Shown piece after piece: positions 39,861-43,163 of a stretch of 43,163 nucleotides of DNA (its first letter is position 1; each line of letters starts with the position of its first letter). The position numbers were made by a program, and so were the translations under genes. The stretch is from Lentisphaerae bacterium ADurb.Bin242 (GTDB lineage: Bacteria; Verrucomicrobiota; Lentisphaeria; Victivallales; UBA1829). Below the pieces are notes generated by a model. It saw only the letters and a list, made by a program, of their open reading frames with translations, was not told the DNA's origin and did not search any database. The stretch is from the NCBI GenBank assembly GCA_002069785.1, contig MWCA01000052.1, forward strand, positions 1 through 43,163. Direction: 5' to 3'.

Positions 39861-41738
39861 TCAGGGGTAAGGGGTTTCACGGAGAAGGGTCTGTATTTTC
39901 GCGACGATGGAGTCCACGTTCATTCCGAATTTTTCCCGCAGCTTTGGGAGAGTCCCGTGCGGGATGATCCGGTCGGATGGCCATGCGAAATGGTGCACTC
40001 CATGATGTTTTTCATTGACGAGGAGCCGGTCGGCGATTGAGTCGAGGCCGCCGCCCGCGAGATTGTCTTCGAGCGTGAAGACGGGCAGGGTTCCGGCGTC
40101 CGCCTTCAGCGCCGCTTCGTCGAAAGGCTTCAGGAAGCGCGCGTTGACCACCTTGCAGGAGAGGCCGTGTTCCTTTTCCAGCCGGAGAGCGGCTTCCAGC
40201 GCGGTTTTTGCTTCATGTCCGGCCGCCCAGAGGACAAGGTCGGAGCCGGGGCGGAGGACTTCCGATTTTCCCGTTTCAACGGGGAGGACCGGGAGGCTTT
40301 CCTGGCAGGAGGAGCCGCGGGGATAGCGGATCATGACCGGCGCTTTCCATCCGCAGGCGTATTCGAACATGGCTTTGAGTTCGTGTTCGTTTTTGGGAGC
40401 CAGGATGGTCAGGTTCGGCATTTCGAGCGCAAAGGTTTCGTCGTAGATGCCGTGATGGGTGGGGCCGTCCTCCACCACTCCGGCACGGTCGATGCAGAGG
40501 ATCACGGGGAGATTCTGAAGGCAGATGTCGTGAAAAAGGCTGTCCAGGGCGCGCTGGAAAAAAGTTCCGTAGATGGCCACGACCGGATGCCCTCCGTTGG
40601 CGGCGATGCCCGCCGCGAAGGTCAGCGCGTGCCCCTCGGCGATGCCGACGTCGTAAAAGCGCTCCGGGAATTTTTCCGCGAATTTTTTCATGCCGGTGCC
40701 GCAGGCCATGGCCGCGGTGATGCCGATCACGGCGGGATCTTTTTCGGCCAGCGCGCAGAGGGCGTCTCCGAAGGCGGAGGAAAAATGCACCGGACTGGAT
40801 TTCTTCCGGCATTGCCCGGTCTGGGGGTTGAAGCTGGAGATGCCGTGGAACTTTTCCGGGAATTCGATCGCGTATTCGCAGCCGGAACCTTTTTCCGTGA
40901 TGACATGAACGATGACCGGCCGGTTGAAATCCCGGATCCGCTCGAAGGTCTGGATCAGTTCGCTCAGCTTGTGCCCGTTGACGGGGCCGATGTAGCGCAG
41001 TCCGAGCTCCTCGAAGAACACGCCGGGGACGAACAGGCTTTTCGCCGCGCCTTCGAGCTTCTGGATTCCGCCGATGATGCCTTCGCCGCTGGGAAGACGG
41101 TTGACCGCCATTTTGGCGAAAGCCTTGAAACGGTTGTAGCTGCGGCCGGTGATGATCCGGTTCAGATAATTCGGGATCGCCCCGACGGATTTGGAGATGG
41201 ACATCTTGTTGTCGTTGACCACGATGATGAGATTTTTACAGCTGGAGCGCACGTTGTTGAGCGCCTCCATCGAAAGGCCGTTGATCAGGGAGCCGTCTCC
41301 GACCACGGCAACGACATGCCCGCTTTCATGGCGGTTTTCCCGTGCGGCGGCCAGTCCCAGCGCGGCGGAGATCGCATTGCCGGCGTGTCCGCCGATGAAG
41401 GAATCGTATTCGGATTCCTCGGGGAGGGGAAAGCCGGAGATTCCGTCGTCCAGGCGGAGCGTGTGGAAATGCTCCCGTCTTCCGGTCAGGAGCTTGTGGG
41501 CGTAGCTCTGGTGTCCGACGTCCCAGACGATCTGGTCGGACGGCATGCGAAACACCCGGTGAAGCGCCACCGTCAGTTCGATGACGCCGAGATTCGGAGC
41601 AAGATGCCCGCCGTTGCGGGAGACGGTTCGGACGATTTCCTCCCGCAGTTCCGAGCAGAGCGCGACCAGTTGTTGTGAGTTCAGTATTTTCAAATCTTCG
41701 GGGGAATGAATTCCGTCGAGGAGCTTGTTGTCCGGCAT
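39861..41738 (-). CDS. dxs: 1-deoxy-D-xylulose-5-phosphate synthase
   Basis: 625 residues, normal length. It condenses pyruvate and glyceraldehyde-3-phosphate with thiamine diphosphate, the first step of the MEP isoprenoid pathway. The TPP-binding motif runs from GDGSLINGLSMEALN to NDNKMSIS (about 150-187). Further motifs are DVGHQSYAHKLLTGR near 70-84, YIGPVNGHKL, GIAEGHALTFAAG, CIDRAGVVEDGPTHHG, and RYPRGSS. The ATG at 41738 has AGGAGA upstream and matches the family start; the frame is open farther upstream to 41876 but that part lacks family resemblance. mutS follows 13 bases later. The gap 41739-41976 to its right is AT-rich, holding the divergent promoter for the repeat protein. Confidence 0.96.
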   Translation of the reverse strand: MPDNKLLDGIHSPEDLKILNSQQLVALCSELREEIVRTVSRNGGHLAPNLGVIELTVALHRVFRMPSDQIVWDVGHQSYAHKLLTGRREHFHTLRLDDGISGFPLPEESEYDSFIGGHAGNAISAALGLAAARENRHESGHVVAVVGDGSLINGLSMEALNNVRSSCKNLIIVVNDNKMSISKSVGAIPNYLNRIITGRSYNRFKAFAKMAVNRLPSGEGIIGGIQKLEGAAKSLFVPGVFFEELGLRYIGPVNGHKLSELIQTFERIRDFNRPVIVHVITEKGSGCEYAIEFPEKFHGISSFNPQTGQCRKKSSPVHFSSAFGDALCALAEKDPAVIGITAAMACGTGMKKFAEKFPERFYDVGIAEGHALTFAAGIAANGGHPVVAIYGTFFQRALDSLFHDICLQNLPVILCIDRAGVVEDGPTHHGIYDETFALEMPNLTILAPKNEHELKAMFEYACGWKAPVMIRYPRGSSCQESLPVLPVETGKSEVLRPGSDLVLWAAGHEAKTALEAALRLEKEHGLSCKVVNARFLKPFDEAALKADAGTLPVFTLEDNLAGGGLDSIADRLLVNEKHHGVHHFAWPSDRIIPHGTLPKLREKFGMNVDSIVAKIQTLLRETPYP

Positions 41739-41877
41739 GCGATCGTTGTTCTCCTTCCTGCAAAAAAAACTTGTGGAAATGTAACCGGTGAGAGGCAAAA
41801 TATCAAGATTTTTTCGCCGGATTTTATAAAAACAACCGTTTTTTGCCGGAAAAGTCGTTTTTTTTGATGAAATCAAT

Positions 41878-41905
41878 TTGCCGTCCCTGTTTTATATGCT
41901 ATATT
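41878..41905 (+). promoter_or_regulatory. promoter of the proline-rich repeat protein gene
   Basis: TTGCCG (41878-41883), 16-base spacer, TATATT (41900-41905). An AAGGA lies about 10 bases before the ATG at 41977. Moderate match. Confidence 0.5.
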
Positions 41906-41976
41906 CTGAAATGGTTTTATGGAGCTTTCCGACATGTAACCCGGGAAATCACTGCGGAAATAAGGATGCTTGAATC

Positions 41977-43035
41977 ATGAGCGAAAATACACCCAATGAC
42001 AGTAACGGCGGCGCCAACGATCCGCTGAAGTTGAGAAATACGGATACCGCGACACTGAAACGAATCCCCGTGACGAATCCGGCCCTGGCCTCTTCCGCGG
42101 CAAAAAAAACCATCAAGCTCAAGCCGCTGGCCCCCCGGAGCACTCCGGAGGCCTCGGAAGATCCCTCGCTGACGGAAACCGTTCCTCTCGGGCAGTCCGC
42201 GCCGCCTCCGGTGAAACCCGCTTCCCCCTCCGCGCCGGTCCCGGCTCCGACCATTCTTCTGACCCGTGCGCCGAAACCCGCGCCCGCCTCCACTCCGCAG
42301 TTTATGTCGACGGCGACCGCCCCCGTGTCTCATGTCGCCAAGCCGGCTCCGGTGGTTCCCGTCCCGGCCTCTTCTCTGGGCGTGAATGAAGCCGGACCCA
42401 AGGTGGAAAAGAGGGAAGGGGACAATCTTACTGCGGCACCCACCGCTTCCCAGCCTATGGAAAAAGTGAAGATCAAGCCGTCCATTTTTGTCAAGCCGGC
42501 ATCTCCGGTGCCTCCGATTTCTCCGTCGGTGCCTCCGGCTGCGGCCGTGGCTCCGGCCGCTCCGGCCGTTCCTCAGACTCCGAAATACGTGTCTACGGCG
42601 ACGGGCGCGATATCGCCTATCAAGCCGGGAGAAGGTTCGGCGCCCATGGGAGGAGCGCAGCCCCCGAAATACGTTTCCACGGCGACGGGCGCGATACCGC
42701 CCATCAAGCCGGGCGAAGGGACTCCCGGCGGAGCGCAGCCCCCGAAATACGTTTCCACGGCGACGGGTGCGATATCGCCCATCAAGCCGGGCGAAGGGAC
42801 TCCCGGCGGAGCGCAGCCCCCGAAATATGTGTCCACGGCGACAGGTGCGATTCCAGCCGTCAAACCCGGAGGAGTTCCCGGCGGCGGAGCCCAGCCTCCG
42901 AAATACGTGTCCACCGCGACGGGTGCGATGCCTGCCATAAAGCCGAACGAACCTCCGGCGGAAAATGCCGTTGGAGTTCAGCCTCCGCAAGTATCTACCG
43001 CAACAACCGCGGTGCCAAGGCCGGCCGGGGCGTGA
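41977..43035 (+). CDS. proline-rich repeat protein, C-terminus probably artificial
   Basis: 352 residues as written, no signal peptide. The first 200 residues are low-complexity, rich in Pro, Ala, Ser, Thr and Lys (KTIKLKPLAPRS, VKIKPSIFVKPA). From about residue 202 come five near-identical units of 26-29 residues built on QPPKYVSTATGAIxPIKPGEG, with a sixth truncated (QPPQVSTATTAVP). An earlier degenerate copy (QFMSTATAPVS) is at about 109. I know no family for it; possible roles are a flexible linker or an adaptor with multiple identical binding motifs. The last few codons before the stop at 43035 lie in a high-GC segment that encodes a different protein in another frame, so the true end of this gene is probably missing. 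Confidence 0.7.
   Translation: MSENTPNDSNGGANDPLKLRNTDTATLKRIPVTNPALASSAAKKTIKLKPLAPRSTPEASEDPSLTETVPLGQSAPPPVKPASPSAPVPAPTILLTRAPKPAPASTPQFMSTATAPVSHVAKPAPVVPVPASSLGVNEAGPKVEKREGDNLTAAPTASQPMEKVKIKPSIFVKPASPVPPISPSVPPAAAVAPAAPAVPQTPKYVSTATGAISPIKPGEGSAPMGGAQPPKYVSTATGAIPPIKPGEGTPGGAQPPKYVSTATGAISPIKPGEGTPGGAQPPKYVSTATGAIPAVKPGGVPGGGAQPPKYVSTATGAMPAIKPNEPPAENAVGVQPPQVSTATTAVPRPAGA
42580..42987 (+). repeat. tandem 78-bp repeats within the proline-rich gene
   Basis: Units starting with CCGAAATA occur at 42580, 42664, 42742, 42820 and 42898: the first spacing is 84 bases, the rest exactly 78. A diverged start (CCGCAAGT) is at 42985. Units 2 and 3 are nearly identical in DNA, so this is recent in-frame amplification, prone to slippage and to assembly error. 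Confidence 0.93.
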
Positions 43036-43163
43036 TCCACTTCATCGGCCTGTTCTCCGACGGCAACGTGCACAGCCACATCGACCACCTCAAGGCGATG
43101 GTGCTGCGCGCGAAGGAGGAGGGCGTGCCCACGGTACGCATCCACGCCCTGCTCGACGGCCGC
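43011..43163 (+). CDS. gpmI: fragment of cofactor-independent phosphoglycerate mutase, probably foreign or chimeric
   Basis: Read in the frame with codons starting at 43011, 43014 and so on, the end of the window encodes GVIHFIGLFSDGNVHSHIDH followed by LKAMVLRAKEEGVPTVRIHA and LLDGR. This matches the conserved middle of GpmI (2,3-bisphosphoglycerate-independent phosphoglycerate mutase; family pattern LxGLxSDGGVHSHxDH...HAFLDGRD), which interconverts 3- and 2-phosphoglycerate; the SDG and HSH residues belong to its metal/substrate site. The fragment has no start here: it emerges inside the repeat protein gene. Almost every codon ends in G or C, far more extreme than neighbouring genes. The junction is most simply a mis-join of DNA from another genome; real transfer is possible. 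Confidence 0.8.

Noticed and set aside
40167..41678. 503-aa frame opposite dxs, and 30549-32228 opposite the giant glycosidase
   Set aside because: Antisense to clear family members; composition is that of high-GC shadow frames and no start signal was seen.
41739..41876. N-terminal extension of dxs
   Set aside because: AT-rich, no family similarity; AGGAGA precedes the ATG at 41738.
42580..42987. CRISPR-like array
   Set aside because: Repeats are contiguous, in frame, and 78 bp without unique spacers; they encode protein repeats.

Overview
This window reads as chromosome of a Lentisphaerota bacterium of the Victivallis type. I infer this from gene style: very large secreted proteins with CBM9-like and LamG domains, each close to a type IV pilin-like (pseudopilin) protein with an [29 protein letters not shown] start, and GntR-type regulators with sugar-sensor-like domains. 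No 16S or other marker is present to prove it.

Layout. (1) 1-1409: the end of what looks like a prophage or other integrated element (three ATGA-coupled small genes, a strong terminator, a cluster of short direct repeats) abutting the 3' end of an intact tRNA-Leu(CAA), the classic integration target. (2) 1559-8507: housekeeping. A ROK-family sugar kinase, a ComM/YifB AAA ATPase, a convergent RhuM-Fic/Doc protein with a small overlapping upstream ORF, then a tightly coupled pyrR-pyrB-pyrC operon whose leader can hide the pyrR ribosome-binding site. (3) 8702-24632 and 27801-37062: three carbohydrate-utilisation modules. Module 1 is GntR, pseudopilin, 1141-aa CBM9 glycosidase-like protein, LamG protein, and a cytoplasmic TIM-barrel-like protein, followed by a minus-strand AraC regulator and a metallo-beta-lactamase-fold hydrolase. 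Module 2 is GntR, pseudopilin, and a 1291-aa LamG+CBM9+glycosidase-like protein. Module 3 lies mostly on the minus strand: a pseudopilin, a 402-aa helical-barrel-like protein, a second pseudopilin and a 1499-aa CBM9/GH42-like protein, controlled by two near-identical promoters that carry the same operator, with a divergent GntR-type regulator next door. (4) Between and after the modules: a TPR protein, mnmE, and a dxs-mutS operon. (5) 41977-43163: a proline-rich repeat protein with 78-bp repeats, then an abrupt switch to a very high-GC fragment of a cofactor-independent phosphoglycerate mutase. This switch is probably a chimeric assembly join.

The repeated unit of regulator + pseudopilin + giant secreted CBM9 glycosidase, with no SusC/SusD pair or sugar transporter in view, is the most interesting system here. 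My inference is that each unit is a self-contained locus for sensing and attacking one glycan, with the pseudopilin helping secretion, surface display or substrate capture. The twin promoter/operator pair in module 3 gives a concrete, testable regulatory circuit.
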